DNA from: Marsupella aquatica
Taxonomy: Eukaryota; Marchantiophyta
Direction: 5' to 3'
DNA length: 64,000 nt
NCBI GenBank assembly: GCA_973895155.1
Contig: OZ316896.1
Location: forward strand, 2,170,001 to 2,234,000
Both the position numbers and the translations under genes were made by a program. The notes beneath the pieces were generated by a model. That model was not told where the DNA came from. It worked only from the letters and a program-made list of their open reading frames with translations, and searched no databases. This document shows positions 23,328 to 36,091 of this stretch, one piece after another; positions within the stretch are counted from its first letter, which is position 1; the number at the start of each line of letters is the position of its first letter.

Positions 23328-25640
23328 ATTTAGTTGCATTTATGGAAAAAATGCACAATTAAAGGTGGGATCATCTCACTACTTTCAAATTTTCATTACT
23401 TTTACCAAAAATAGAAATTCTCTTGAAGCCCAAATGGATATTATTCCACCAAGCCTACTGGCAAGGCCTGGATGGACTGCTTAGAAAGTTGAAATCCACT
23501 CCCACTCCGATACAGTTGTTTACACGACTGAAATGTGACCTATAAATGGTATCCGTATTGTTTGGAGCTGGTTTCAGTTACTAATGGGTCTCCTTGGTAG
23601 CTGAACAACTTCATGGCCTTGACCCTCAACTCCATTACATTATAGAACTGGTCTCATCGAGTCCTCATAGTTTGATGGCTTGACAACCTTGAACATAAAA
23701 GATGTCATGTCATTACTCACGAACACCAGTTTGATGACTTGACGACCTTGAACCTGAAATACATCATGCCATTACTCAGTTAAACCCACACGAAGTTTTC
23801 CCAATGTTGAGTGAATTCATGATTTATAGTATTTGACCATTTTTGTGTTCATTGGAAATGAAGCATATGATTTCAAAAAGTCTCAAACTTTGTGAGGCAG
23901 TATATTGGACATGGGAGACCATGCTAGAAAAATTTCAGCTAAAACTGAGATCCAAAATTCCTTCAAATAAATGACAAATCTGCCAAATGCAAAGGTAAGG
24001 TTTCTATCAGCAGTAGTTGACAACTTTGACAACCCGGTCAAGTAATTTATCAACTACTTCACCCACATTTTGAAAATGCGATATGTACTCGCAAAGATTG
24101 TGATGACTCGATGATTTTCTTAAGCGGTGGGCTTGAATCCATGATATGGGAACAATGGAGTGGGCAAAAAAATTTTATCACACCTTCCAGCTCACTGATC
24201 CACTTTGCTTGTTTTCAATTGGGCTGAGGTAATATCTTCAAGAAAAATAAGTTCCATTAATTCTTCTCCAGGCAACATCGCTGAGCCATTCAGATGACAA
24301 GACATTGAGCATCAGGTATTTTTAAAGAACTTGACTTGACATCTTTATTACTTGTTCTAAACTCATTGATCACTTTCAGTAGTCCATGGGGGGGCAGGGA
24401 CAACGTCTTGGTCCATGTGTGCTTTAGTTTCAATTTCAAGTGCATTATGGGTAACAATAATCATCAAAACTTGAGATGAAGCCCTCATTGTTTAGGGCAT
24501 TATGGCCCACAATACCCTGTAAATTTGTAAACAAGACTTTACTATATTCTCAAAGCACTTTTGTGATTTTTTTTCTTTCTATTTTTCATTGCATTCATGG
24601 AGAAAAATGCACAGTCAATATTTGCATAGGCTCGTTATAAAGATTCTCCTCTCCTTTCAAAAACTTTTTTTTTTAGACCTCTAAGTTTAGTAATTTAATA
24701 CCAGAGCATTATGGGCAATAAGATCCCCTCAAAGCTCTCTTTTTATGTGGCATTATTCCCCAAAATGTCTCACTACTAAGGCGTCCCAAACCTTCAGGTC
24801 TGCAATGACAAAAAAACCTCTCCCAAAAGAAGCAGTTTTGGTCAGCGGTCAGGAGTGTGCGGACAAGCATTTCGTGTCTGCCACTTTTTCCGGAAATTAA
24901 AATGCCCTTGACCGCAACCGGAGGCAAAATGAACAGGATTGAGATGCCCTATTATATTCAAAGGGATCACTAGAAGAGTTTAGGACTATGTAGACTAAGC
25001 ACTTCTTGACACCCAAACTATTATTTATTTTCCATCGGAAGACACCAGTGCCAATTTATCCAAACATTTGTTGTCAAAACCGGTTGGCAGCACCCAAGGG
25101 CCCGACATAAATAGGAAGCCATGCCATGTCTGTCGACTCACCCAGGGATATTGAACAAGGCAGCTAACTTTCCCATCTTTCTCCATGATTTCTTTCTCCC
25201 ACGGCAAGAGCACCGACAAGGAACATCTATGTGACATCTTGTTACACTGCAGTCTACAGAAGCTTTGGTTTAGTATGGTTGAGTTCAGATTCAGGATGCT
25301 GAAATTGGGAAATTTGTCATGACAATTCTTGAGGCTGGGGCATACCTGTTTACATAACCAATTTGTATGGGTGGCTTTACAAGGGGCATATGCGACTTAT
25401 TTTCACCAAAGCAAAACTTGGGGGTGGGCAGGGGAAACTTCTTGTTGTCCACTAAGATAGACTCCATACCAAAAATCTTTTGAAATGAAGGCCAATAAAT
25501 ACAAATCCCTGGAATGAAGGAGACAAAATTTAGAAATGTTTGGATTGCAATTGGAAATGGTCTAAAATTCTAGACCAAATAGACACTCCACATCGCATTT
25601 TCTTGGGCCCACACTTACCATTTAGGATTCCTACACACAA
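23328..25640. other. Intergenic, no gene recognised
   Basis: AT-rich, with short imperfect local repeats, for example the gatgacttgacgaccttgaac and gatggcttgacaaccttgaac lines near 23673 and 23733. No domain-bearing frame is visible. Confidence 0.45.
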
Positions 25641-25644
25641 GACC

Positions 25645-26545
25645 TATATGTGCCCTAGATCTTCTAAAGTCAACTACTGTACTATGATTTCATCTCATTA
25701 TGTGCTCCAGACTTAATCTTATATATATATATATATACCAGTGCCCAAGGCAGAAAATGCTAAACCTGGAGACATGTTCCCAAAGGCAAAGCAACCCAAT
25801 GAGGGGGAGTAAAGGAGGGGAAAGAGCCCCAAGAAAAACAAGCCAAGGGGAACCTAGAACCAAGAGGTCCCAGGTTTAATCCTCCCTCCACACGCAAGGG
25901 GTGTGGAGGGTATGTGTGCGTGTGGCTGGGGTGTAGTGGTGGGAGTATTGATAATCCCCTCAGCCCTGGTTGCCTACTTTGGGGTTCTGGTTTAATCCTC
26001 TCTCCTTCCTGGTCTGGGTCCTTGTCGGATCCCTGGGTATTGTCCCCTTGTGGCTACCTTCCATAAAAATGCATGCTCCAGAGCAGTACGTCTATCCTCT
26101 GTTTTCAAGGCAAAAAAAAACAAGCCAAGGAGTCCCAACCAAAAGCCAACAAAGGAACAAGGAATCTTTTAGGGAATTAAAAGAAACATTGGGCCACTTA
26201 AGTAGTTAACTGAGGCCTGCTGCATCCTCAGAACTTGATGGACACCAAAGATCAATTTAAGATTTGACCAGGCCCTTCCAATGGTGGGCCATCTCAACCT
26301 GCTTAAACACATTAACCCAGCAGCAGTTCACCCCCAGGTCTTCTAAAGTCAACTACAGATATTTCCACTCATTATATGCTCCAGACTTAATCTTAGAGTG
26401 AATGAAAGGAAACAATGGGCCGTGGTGTTTGGGGCCATATGCAAAGAAACAATGGGCCACTTGACTGACCCCTTCTGCATCCTCAGGACTCAATGGACGC
26501 CAATTTAGGATTTGACCTGGCCCTTCATTGTCTGACTTGGGGTGC
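25645..26545. repeat. Imperfect segmental duplication, about 0.1-0.3 kb blocks
   Basis: The block tcttctaaagtcaacta...ctccagacttaatctta occurs at about 25657-25718 and 26338-26396. A second block with ttgggccactt, ctgcatcctcag and tttgacc(a/t)ggcccttc occurs at about 26187-26290 and again at 26449-26530. An (AT)n microsatellite lies at 25720-25737. These look like diverged copies of repetitive elements. Confidence 0.6.
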
Positions 26546-29500
26546 CATGAGACCTGCAGAGTACTAATTTTTGGTAAAATCCAATATTTTATTGGATGAA
26601 AAAATGGACTCTGTTCGAGCCAAAGTTTGTTGGCTGGGATGTCTTACTAAAGTTCACTCTACCTACTTACAACTGTTGGACTTTTGGGACATTGCCAACA
26701 CTCAATCATCTATCTACAGACTTCACTTTTTCACAAATTGCAATCTATACTCATTCAAGCACTTTTCGTTATATATTTTGTAGAAGCATAATACTTTTAC
26801 ACTTTATTTAGAATGTGTTCCTTATTTGAAGAAGCTACCTAGCTTAGCTTTGGTTCTAAGTTTGCTTTAGATACCTAAAAAAAGTGTGAAAATGTAGATT
26901 GCGATATGGTTTTAATCAATATTTTGATTGATGCTTATTTTCAGGGCTTGAAAAGGTAACGTGCTGTCAGTGATAAAGTATTATTGGTTAAATAATTTTT
27001 ATTAACTTTTCACTTACACCTTTCTTTCTTCTACTGTCTAAATTGTCTTAATCCAAAGCTTTTTCTCACATTCGTTTTCTCTAGTTGTTATACTGCTTAT
27101 GTAATCAAAATGAACCTGTCTATGTTGGGGGTCAACTTGGGGTCTTTGGGTCCTTTGACCTTGAGTTTGCTGTAAATGCATTTGGCCTCCTCTTTTGCAG
27201 TGGGAAGCGGCTCTTGGGTTGCTGGTTTGCTAATGCTGGAGTTGGTCTCTTCAGGTTTTGTTGATCTATCTAATAAAGGATGTCCAACACTAGGGACGAC
27301 GTACTAATTTCCATGTTATCATCGAGTCTCTAAATGAAATAAAGATAGCAAAATTCCAAATTATACTAAACAAACAACTTCAAAAAGTCATGTGTAATCA
27401 CATGATTGGGTTTGAGACCACATTTTTAAGTTAACATTTAAATGTGTCATATAATATAGGGTGCCTGCAACTAGCACATGATATGGGATGGCCACACATA
27501 GCACGCGATATGTTAGTACACTTCACGTTGGAGGGTTGGAAAAAAAAAGTAAGTCCAGGTATGCAATTGGAACAAGTGTTGGAGTTTGGAAGATTGGAAG
27601 GTTAGTTAAAGTATCCACGTGGAATTATTGAAGCGCTACGGTAGTGAGAGCTATCAATTGAAAAATTAAATAAAAGATCTGAATGACAAAATGATTTAGG
27701 AATTGCACAAGGCACTTTGGTGGTGCTTATTGATCTTTTTTGGGGCCCACTTTGCATTAAAGTGAATGTTGTGGGTGAGGAAGTTGTGCAATTGATATAT
27801 GCCCAGATATTGTTTTAATTTTTAATGTTTTTCCAGATATGTGCTAGGTTGAAACTAGGTACACTACATAAAAAAATGTCACGCTCAATATACTTAGACG
27901 AGGGAGGAATGTTGGCCCTACCAGTTAAGCAAAGCCATTAGCCCTTGAATATATTTCAAGTTTACTTCATACTAGTTTTTTTCCTTATAAAACAGGGACC
28001 GTCCTAGCGTTTCAGCCGTGCAACTGGCTTAAATTCTGAGATATATGTTTGATGGGCCCCCTGGTGAACCTTTCTTACCTGATGGCCCCTAGGTAACTTT
28101 TTTTACCAAGTAGGACCCCTCTTAATGATCAGTACACCTGTTCATGTGTGGTGCTTACACCTGTCCTTGTGTGGTGCCTACTATGTATGGTGACTCCAAG
28201 CAAACTGCCCTTTCAGTCAACGAGCATAGACAGGGAAAAACAGCCCACAACTCCCAAGAACTGAAGAGGAGCCACAAATCGATGCCAAATAAAAAATGGG
28301 TGTAACACCGACCATTGTAGAGGGAATGTCGAGGACCCTAAACCCACAATCTTTCAAATCATACTTATAAAGTGTGAATTCTAACCTAGAGTTGGGGTCT
28401 AGGTTTCTAGAGTGAACTTTCATGATTGTAAATCTACGGCCCACCATGTGGATGGAAATGCTCATGGGGATGATATATCTCAAATTATGATCATGCATGT
28501 TTTGTTGTCATGATTTTTATTTACATTTAAAGAATGAGCATTTAGGTTCCCTACCAATAATACAGACCCATGTAGTAAGGGATTTCATTTTGGGTCTAGC
28601 TTGGGGGCATAAACCTCTCCATATATAGTAGTTTCCCTAGTGTTTCCTACGTCACACCCTATGCAGTGTTAATATAGTGTATCATATTATCTAGGTTTAG
28701 AGATTTTGTATGCATTATATACAAGTAGTTATCCTTTGAGCACAAACTGTGGCGGCTATGGTGTGCCTGGCCTAATGGTGGACACCTTCAAGCGCAAGGT
28801 GCATCTGGCACTGGAGTAGTCTGACTGGGAATTGGATTTTGAAGAATCTGCAAGCTGCAGGGGCAGAAATGGGTGGGACATGGTAAAACTAGTGGAGCCT
28901 GAAAGTCAATTTGACACTTACAGAACATGACACCATGATAGAATGCCTATGGAAATTTCTCCCCAAAAGTACATTACATTGACAGTCAATGAGAAGTAAA
29001 AGATAAGATCCATATTAGAATTATATCTTTAGATTCCTGTAATTTCAACAACAATTGCCATTACGGTATTGGCATCACCTCTCCTAATTATCTACCAGGG
29101 CAAAATCCTATGGGCAGAAAAAAAGTGGATGAAATTGTGCTTTAGTGTGGAGTCACTCTCCTAAATATTCTTACAGTACCATAGTGTCATGTGTACTTAT
29201 CTTAACTTAAATGCCATGTGGGTTTGAAGGACGGTAATGCAACGTATTTCCTATTTACAGTACCATAACGTGATTTTATCACAGCTTACTAAATGCCATG
29301 GGGCTGACAATACAGCGAATTTAGAAAAAGTTGGCATTGAATATGAAATGTTTTCAAGGCGTCCTTAAAAGGTTCACACTTCAAACCTCAGATTATTAAG
29401 ACTGCAATTGTTTTGTGTACCTGACGTTCCATTCAAGCATTTAACCTCATTGAACATCGGATTGTTGCTTGTACAAGGGGCGAAGGGTCCCCACTTCAAT

Positions 29501-30299
29501 CAATTTTTAAACATCAGAAACTCAGAATGTTGGAGTACACTGGTAAGTTGGTAACTTATCAACTTATATTAGATAGCCCACCCAAATGTATGTGGATGGG
29601 AAAAATTAAGGATCACATGTCATGTATTTCAAATAATGATCATGTATGATAATTTTTGACATCAATTATATTAACATTCAAAAAATGGGCATTCAGGCTA
29701 GTATCTCTTAATATTGAGAGGTCAACTTACAAATCCAAACTATTGGTCACCAGGTACAGCAACAAGAAAGGCCGCTGTCAAACTAGCCTGCCATTTAGAC
29801 TTGAGGAACAGAGATCACTGTGGGGGCCTTTGGTGGGGTTGTGGAATGTTCATGGCAAAATGTTCATCTCAATGCCCATAAATGCACCTCAGTTTGTACT
29901 GTTTGGGGAACACAGGCCACCAAACTGGTGATGGTGCTTAGACGAGGACCTGAAGTACATAATCTTTGCACCCTGAGGGGGCTGCACAAGAAAAATTCAG
30001 AGGACAAAAACTGAGAGGTTACTTATGTTTCAGTGCAATCCAAGAGTGAGAAGAAATCAAAAGGTCCTTTCAAAATATGTCTTACCCCGTGATGAAAGAA
30101 CTTTGGCCAAAACTGCTTTTTCTCAAGATAAGCATTTTGGGGGACCCACTCAAGTCCATACAGGCTTGGACGCATTCTTATAGATGACCTCTCAATTTTA
30201 TGTGCAGCCCAAGTGTACAGGTCACTTGATATGAACTGTTGTGATGAAATCTAAATATCAGAATCAATCCTCACTCTCCCACCAGCAGCCCAGCCCGGT
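26546..30299. other. Intergenic, no gene recognised
   Basis: AT-rich DNA with no convincing coding frame, RNA gene or complete transposable element. The frames at 28217-28498 (-) and 29656-29931 (+) carry no recognised domain. Confidence 0.45.
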
Positions 30300-30540
30300 C
30301 TGGCAGGGTTTGCTTGTAGCAAAAATTCACTAGATTTCACCTCTATAAAGGTTTTGCCACTTTTGGAGAAAAATGGCTAAGTGTTTTGTCTTCCAGTAGT
30401 AGCAGGTTTCTCACCTAGGTACAGACCCCATTAGCCAGAATCTAACAATCATCCAGATCCAAGGATATCCAACAGTCAATAACTAATCTACAAACAATAA
30501 AATAATTTTGTTTCTAGCATCTCCTATCTCACACAATGTG
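30300..30540. repeat. Dispersed repeat, copy 2
   Basis: Diverged counterpart of 3470-3660, with the same ordered blocks around agatttcacctct and cccattagccagaatc. Copies nearly 27 kb apart indicate a dispersed family. Confidence 0.45.
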
Positions 30541-32576
30541 ACATTGCACTAAAACCCAAGCGAGGATGGACCGCCAGGTTGGACACATTTTGGTGGTCCA
30601 TGGGAGTTTGGGGTCCATAACTTGATGATTACTGATCAGAAAATAATATTTTGTTTTGCATTTTCAAGGTAACTAGAGAAGGAGGGGGTGGGGGGGGGGG
30701 CGGGACACAGAAAAACACGAGCCCAAATATTTCATGTTACACAATGAAAAAATAATCTAATGAAATTCATCCCTCTTCATTTAATGATGAAAAACTCAAC
30801 CAAAATAACCAAAATTCAAAACTTCCATAGAAGTGTATCTTACCTACTCCTATTGTATATCCCCCAAAATAACAAATATTTGAATTTATGTATATGAAGT
30901 CATTATAATTAAACTCAAATTTTGGTAAATGTGATTCATAGGGGTTCAAAAACCAAAAACCAACCATATCGTCCATGGGGCCTTCAAATTCGACATTCGA
31001 CCCATGCCAAAAAGAAAAGAAAAAAACCTTTTAAAACTACACAACCTTCATGTGTGTCTGTCTGGGCACAACCTTCATAAGCACAATTGTAAATCATGCT
31101 GGTCTGGCCACAACCTTCATAAGCCCAAATTTAAAATATGCTGGTCTGGCCACAAACAACCTTCATAGGCACATTTTTTTCTGGGGAGCACCGCCCACGC
31201 TTGACCCCGACCAATGCTGAACCAAAGTCCAATCAAGTACCAACCCACCCCCCTCCACAGCCATATCCACTCCACAATCTCTAGTCCATTATTTAGAGAG
31301 GAGCAGAGTACGATAAAGTACAAGCAGGAGCCATCGGTTGGTGTACGTGCCTTGTGAAGCCCGCCCACAGTGAATCATTGGTTGATGAGAAGTGGAGCCA
31401 TGGCGGTGCTCCAGCACGCACAGAAGTACAGAACGGCCTTTCACTGCCATGTGATGAGCCTCTCATCGTGTCAATTCGTCGATGCTGTTTCCAGATTTGC
31501 TTTTGAACAGTTCCCTAAAATGATTCTGGTCACGGGGAAAAAAGGAACTGACAGTCCAGTGCAACAGCATAAGGTGTACGATTGTACATTTGTACTGAGC
31601 AAAGAATGAGGTCTCGAGCTCTCGAAGGACATGTCATTGGGGACAGCAATAAATGAAACAATTGGACATTTGAACGATCAATTGTGCGTTATAATTGTTG
31701 TGGTCAGGAGTCACATCATGACTCGTGACCAAACCACAAGTTTTGAGTGCTACCAGAAATTGAGCATGAGGTTACTTTTCTGTGTGGAAACATAAATCAA
31801 GACACATTTGATGGCGTTTGGGTTATGTTAAGTTTACACCTACTCGAACTCAAATCAAGATACACATTGGTAGTGCACTTTAGGGGTTAGCACATACCTT
31901 GTCTTGGTTAATGTTTCGGCTGTACCATGGTCATGGTTAAATGTAGATTTAATACCCAGTTTATCTATGGTGTCTTCTGAGGTTTTGTCCACCCCGTGAT
32001 AAAACAATCCAGAGCACCAGTGTTTGACTCTTTATGGCTAAAAGTGTTTTTTTGAGGGAGTAGAAAACAAATTCTGATTAGGGTTCCTTGAAGAAAAGAA
32101 GAGGGACAAAGCAGCTATTTACTTCACCCCTGCCCCCTCATTAATTATTGTAATCAACTCCTTATTGCTGACTAAAATGTTCATTTGGAGGACAATGAAT
32201 ATCAAGTTATTATAACTAAACTCAAACACCATCCAAAAGTGGGGTACACTGAGTCACTATTATACTAGAATTCCTCCAACAAATCCAAATATTTGCTTCC
32301 CATTCTGCTCCATGAAATGTGTGTAACCAGGTTTTTGTCATCACTAGTGGCTCTTGAAAGAGTACTCATGATGTCCTTTACTGAGTTTATGGTTTTTATT
32401 GATTTGGGTGTCACTACATTAGGCAAGTGAGTATGGGAACCTTATGTACACAAGTACCTTTGTACCACTTGTACTTTTATTGTCATTAAGCCAAGTGAGG
32501 ATGTGTACCTGAGTGCACAGCTATTCAGTACCTTTGAACCATAGACTTTTACTTTTCTTGGTCATAATAGTTGGAC
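30541..32576. other. Intergenic, with a short tandem repeat
   Basis: A short repeat of cacaacctt cataag-type units, each with gctggtctggc, occupies about 31041-31175 in roughly four copies. A poly-G tract is at about 30683-30700. Frames such as 31370-31609 (+) have no recognised family. Confidence 0.45.
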
Positions 32577-32579
32577 TTA

Positions 32580-32602
32580 GGGCTGTATTCCATCAGCCCT
32601 CG
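32580..32602 (+). repeat. Harbinger left terminal inverted repeat
   Basis: Begins gggctgtattccatcagcc and pairs with 36069-36091. It is preceded by TTA. Confidence 0.93.
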
Positions 32603-32947
32603 ACCCTTAACTTCTCCCGACCCCCACTGGCATTTGAGGGCAGTCGTGAAGTGATCTCCATCTGCCCCTTTAATGCCACATGACCACTCGATGGTCACTT
32701 TTCTGCTTGACGGTACACCGGCTCCAAACTGGTCTGCTCGACGGTACACCGGCTCATTCACGCGACTACGGGCATTCCTGCCTCATACAACTTGTTCCCC
32801 ATTTTTGCCATCTCTATTGACATTGTGCAGTTCTTGCAGGGCAGCGAAGACGCGAATGTACCGGGCACAGAATTTGAGCTTCAATTAAATTTGCATCGGA
32901 GAGTTCGCGTCCACAATAGATTTATTCAGCGCTCCTACACATACATC

Positions 32948-33250
32948 ATGAGTGCTCGACGAGTGGAAGAAATCGGGGAAGAAATTCAGGGCTGGTCCGA
33001 TGAGTTCTTGGAGAAGCGAGCAGCTTTGGTGATCTGCTATGCATCATTCACCTTGAGTCTCGTTGATTATGTGCAATCAGAAATGAGCAATTACTTTTGT
33101 GCGGGGCAGGCCACGATCTTCTCTCAATCATCTACATTCCACAATTATTCTCAATCAAGAAAAAGACGTCACTCTGACGACAACAATTGGAGCATAATCT
33201 GGATTTATATCCAATTCCTTAAAGTTACTTCATGCGGAAGAGAGAGATAG
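32948..33250 (+). CDS. Possible N-terminal or leader exon of the Harbinger transposase gene
   Basis: A 100-codon frame starting MSARRVEEIGEE overlaps the first codons of the transposase in a different frame. It lies within the transposon between the left repeat and the transposase. It could be a 5' exon that is spliced into the transposase, or a chance frame. No domain is recognised and no clear splice pair was established. Confidence 0.3.
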   Translation: MSARRVEEIGEEIQGWSDEFLEKRAALVICYASFTLSLVDYVQSEMSNYFCAGQATIFSQSSTFHNYSQSRKRRHSDDNNWSIIWIYIQFLKVTSCGRER

Positions 33251-34371
33251 AATGTCCATGGTATATTAAACCTCGTAGTATTCAGTGGTTCTATTTGTTT
33301 ATTGAGTGGGTACCACTGGAAGATCCAAAGAGATTCAAAGAATTTTTCAGAATTAGCCCACCTACATTCTATGCACTATGTGAACTGGTTCATGATGAAA
33401 TGATCACCAATCCTCCGTTACCATTTTGTACTCTTCCAAATAGAAGGCTCACTGTAGAGAGGCAGGTGGCCATAGCCATCAGAAGGCTCTCGACTGGAGA
33501 TCAGTGTCTTGGAATTGGTGAATTGTTTGGTGTCTCGTGCAGTACTGTGATCAAAGTCACGTGGAAATTTATCCAGGCAGTGAACAAAAGAGGCCACAAG
33601 TTCATTAGCTGGCCCACTGATGCAACACTCAATTCAGTGAAAATGGAATTTCTTGGACGTTGGGGGTTTCCAAACAGTTGTGGGGCTGTGGACAGGACTC
33701 ATTTCCCTATAGAATTGCCTGGAGGAGAGTGCAGCTCAGACTATTTTGATTTCAAGAAAAAAACCTTTGTTTCAATGCAAGCAATTGTGGATCTCAAGCT
33801 ACGATTTCTGAATGTGGTGGCTGGCTGGCCAGGCAGCATACAAGACACCAGATTGCTTCGAGTTTCGTCATTTTTCAGAAATGTTGAGTATGATCGGACA
33901 AAGCTCAACAGATTGGAGTATCACTGTGTTGATGGTGAAACAATCATACGAGAGTACATACTAGGGGATGCAGGATATCCTCTCTATCCTTGGTTGATGG
34001 TACCATTTCCCAGGGACTTCTCTGAAGAGCATGACTGGTGGAATCATCGTCATTCGCAAACCAGGATGGCAGTGGAAAGAGCTTTTGGTCAATTGAAAGG
34101 AGTTTGGCGAATACTGAGCAGAATACTGTGGAAACCAAAAGCAGATAGAGTGGGGCCAATGATTTATTGCTGTTGCATTTTGCATAACTTTTTGATTGAG
34201 AAAGGAGAGTATATTAGCCCAGATTTGCTACGTGGTATTACTGCTCATCCAGGTGGATACAGCAGTGTTCATGTACCTCGTAGGGAGTACATGGAAGGAG
34301 GGCCTGAATCTAGAGACTCTCTATTGAACGAGGTCTGGGCATTACATCATAGCAGAATTCATAGAAGGTAG
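33232..34371 (+). CDS. PIF/Harbinger transposase (DDE_Tnp_4 nuclease)
   Basis: A 379-residue uninterrupted frame. It cuts and rejoins the transposon ends, working in the nucleus with the accessory Myb-like protein. The N-terminal part has the family's PRSIQWF and DPKRFKEFFR stretch, followed by a helix-turn-helix-like region (LGIGELFGVS, about 93-102). Catalytic acidic residues are Asp154 in GAVDRTH, Asp205 in WPGSIQD, and Glu282 in VERAFGQLK, with GDAGYPL at 245-251 and CCILHNF near the end. These are the expected positions for a DDE transposase of this superfamily, normally 350-450 residues. The usual Gly after the first Asp is Arg here. ATG 33232 is assumed; an upstream exon is possible. 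Confidence 0.93.
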   Translation: MRKREIECPWYIKPRSIQWFYLFIEWVPLEDPKRFKEFFRISPPTFYALCELVHDEMITNPPLPFCTLPNRRLTVERQVAIAIRRLSTGDQCLGIGELFGVSCSTVIKVTWKFIQAVNKRGHKFISWPTDATLNSVKMEFLGRWGFPNSCGAVDRTHFPIELPGGECSSDYFDFKKKTFVSMQAIVDLKLRFLNVVAGWPGSIQDTRLLRVSSFFRNVEYDRTKLNRLEYHCVDGETIIREYILGDAGYPLYPWLMVPFPRDFSEEHDWWNHRHSQTRMAVERAFGQLKGVWRILSRILWKPKADRVGPMIYCCCILHNFLIEKGEYISPDLLRGITAHPGGYSSVHVPRREYMEGGPESRDSLLNEVWALHHSRIHRR

Positions 34372-34456
34372 TTTACTCAAATTGTTGTGAACAATTGAAG
34401 CACATTGTACTATACATCTCATTGGCTAGATTTTGAAATTGACAGAGGCCAATTTC

Positions 34457-35537
34457 CTATCTACGTCGACTAGTTTCTGTTGCAAAAAAATGAATGGATT
34501 CAAAAACTCCTACTATTGCATTTGACATAGCATCAGACATCTTTGCTTGTTGTTTTATGGTTTCTTGGTGGAGCTGTATGGTTTCTTGGTGCTTCTTTAG
34601 CTCAAGAGCTACAAGGCTCTCATGCCTATCCTTCTCCCAAGTTCGAGATGATTCCTCTTGCAGAGTCTTTCTTTCTGAATCTTTCCCTAGAAATTCCAAA
34701 AATGCAGATGTCGTATTCTTGAACTGATCGTCCAGCTTATCTTGTCTACTTTTCTTCACTCCAGTATACTGAGTTCCGGCTGGGGGTGTTCTACGTGGTC
34801 CATCAGATTCTGTAGTGGGTGTGCCCATTCTTTCTTGAGTAGGAGAATCGACCTCAACATCATTGTCAAGGTTATGTGTACTGTCATCGTCTTGAGGAGT
34901 TTGTTCACTTTCGATGGGAATTTCTTGTGGAAGATTATCATTCTCAGTGTCAATCTCAAAATCCCCTGTATCTACCACCTGGTGTGGAGATGGATTCACT
35001 GCACGATTATTGCCTAGCCAAGATTCCATGCCAGCAAATAACTCATGAGCAAAATTGACGGGTAGCTTCCTGCTCTTCCTGTCGCTGCTACACATTTCAT
35101 AATAACTTGGCTGGCCACTCCGGCCCCACATGGTTTTGATAGTCGTACACCTTCTTGAAATCTGTCATCAATTTTTCCCACCTCTTCTTCATCTTGAGAG
35201 GCTGTTTCACCACACCGTCTCTTGCAAGGACACCATGGATCTCTCTCCACTTTTGATCAGCTGTCCTAATTCTCTCCCTGGAGGTGTGATTTAATGAGGT
35301 TTCGTGTTCCATCCTCTTCGCTGCAATGAGAAGACCAAGTTCGTGCATTCTCCATGTTCGTGTTGAAGATGCATCACCACTGGTTTGATTATGATTCCCG
35401 ATTGCTGCGCCACCTCCAGGAGATTGATTGCTTGCATTTCCAATCACTGAGTCCATTTTGGTTGGAGAGTTTGAATCGCTTCTCTCAAGTGACAAGTCAG
35501 AGAAATAACTGCAGACATTTTGATGAGTTGAACACAC
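34457..35537 (-). pseudogene. Harbinger accessory trihelix/Myb-SANT-like protein, frameshifted
   Basis: Two overlapping minus-strand frames make up one gene: 35097-35537 carries the N-terminal DNA-binding region (TWRMHELGLLIAAKR, REIHGVLARDG, RWEKLMTDFKKVYDY), and 34457-35131 carries the remainder, an acidic linker and a C-terminal helical, probably coiled-coil segment (ALELKKHQETIQLHQETIK). The frame changes inside the overlap, just after the YDYQNH stretch, where the family normally continues into SYYEM. In this superfamily such a protein binds the terminal repeats and brings the transposase to the nucleus. No intron with usable borders fits the shift, so a 1-base indel or a sequence error is likely. 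Confidence 0.75.
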
Positions 35538-36068
35538 ATATTCTTCTCATGGCAAATGCATCAACAAGTAAGTTCGCAAAATTTAACACACAATGAATTT
35601 GTGATTCTGTACAATGTAAAAGGATGAGAGAGAGTGTACCCTGTGCCAAGATTGATGTGGAGTTCGGCTGGCTGTGAGTTGAGAAGATTGCAACCTAGCG
35701 GAGGTTGAATTGCAGACAAATGGCAAATCAAACTTGCATCAGTAGTTGTCTCCATTGCCATTGAACAATTGGTAGCAGCAACAATGGCGCCAGCGCCTGT
35801 TTTTTTGCTATCTCCCTGCCACAAGCTGTACTCGATGTTGACTCCGCCGAGGTGCTCAAGCCCCCGCAGTCACCAGCAACAGGCTAGTGCAGGTCAACAC
35901 ATTTGTTTCCAGGTCCCGCCGGTCACCTTCAGGGCAAAAATTGGGAGTGGAAGGCACGGATGCCCATCCACTCCTAACGTCAGTTTGAGGGATACTCTGA
36001 AACGACGGACGGCAGCGATCCTCTCCGCATTTTTAGGAGATTTCAGGGTCGGCCCGGTTGCCCTTGCT

Positions 36069-36091
36069 TGAGAGCTGATGGAATACAGCCC
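36069..36091 (-). repeat. Harbinger right terminal inverted repeat
   Basis: Reverse complement begins gggctgtattccatcagct. It is followed by TTA at 36092-36094. Confidence 0.93.

Larger units (their letters stand above)
32580..36091. mobile_element. Full-length PIF/Harbinger DNA transposon
   Basis: A 3512-bp element with terminal inverted repeats. The left end starts gggctgtattccatcagc, and the right end is its reverse complement, with 22 of about 23 outer bases matching. TTA lies directly outside both ends (32577-32579 and 36092-36094), the target duplication typical of PIF/Harbinger. Inside are a DDE transposase on + and a trihelix/Myb-like accessory gene on -, the two-gene arrangement of autonomous members, which need both proteins to move. 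The transposase frame is open; the accessory frame is shifted once, so this copy may not be self-sufficient. Confidence 0.95.

Noticed and set aside
34494-35017. Plus-strand frames inside the Harbinger accessory gene
   Set aside because: Shadows of the minus-strand trihelix-like gene.
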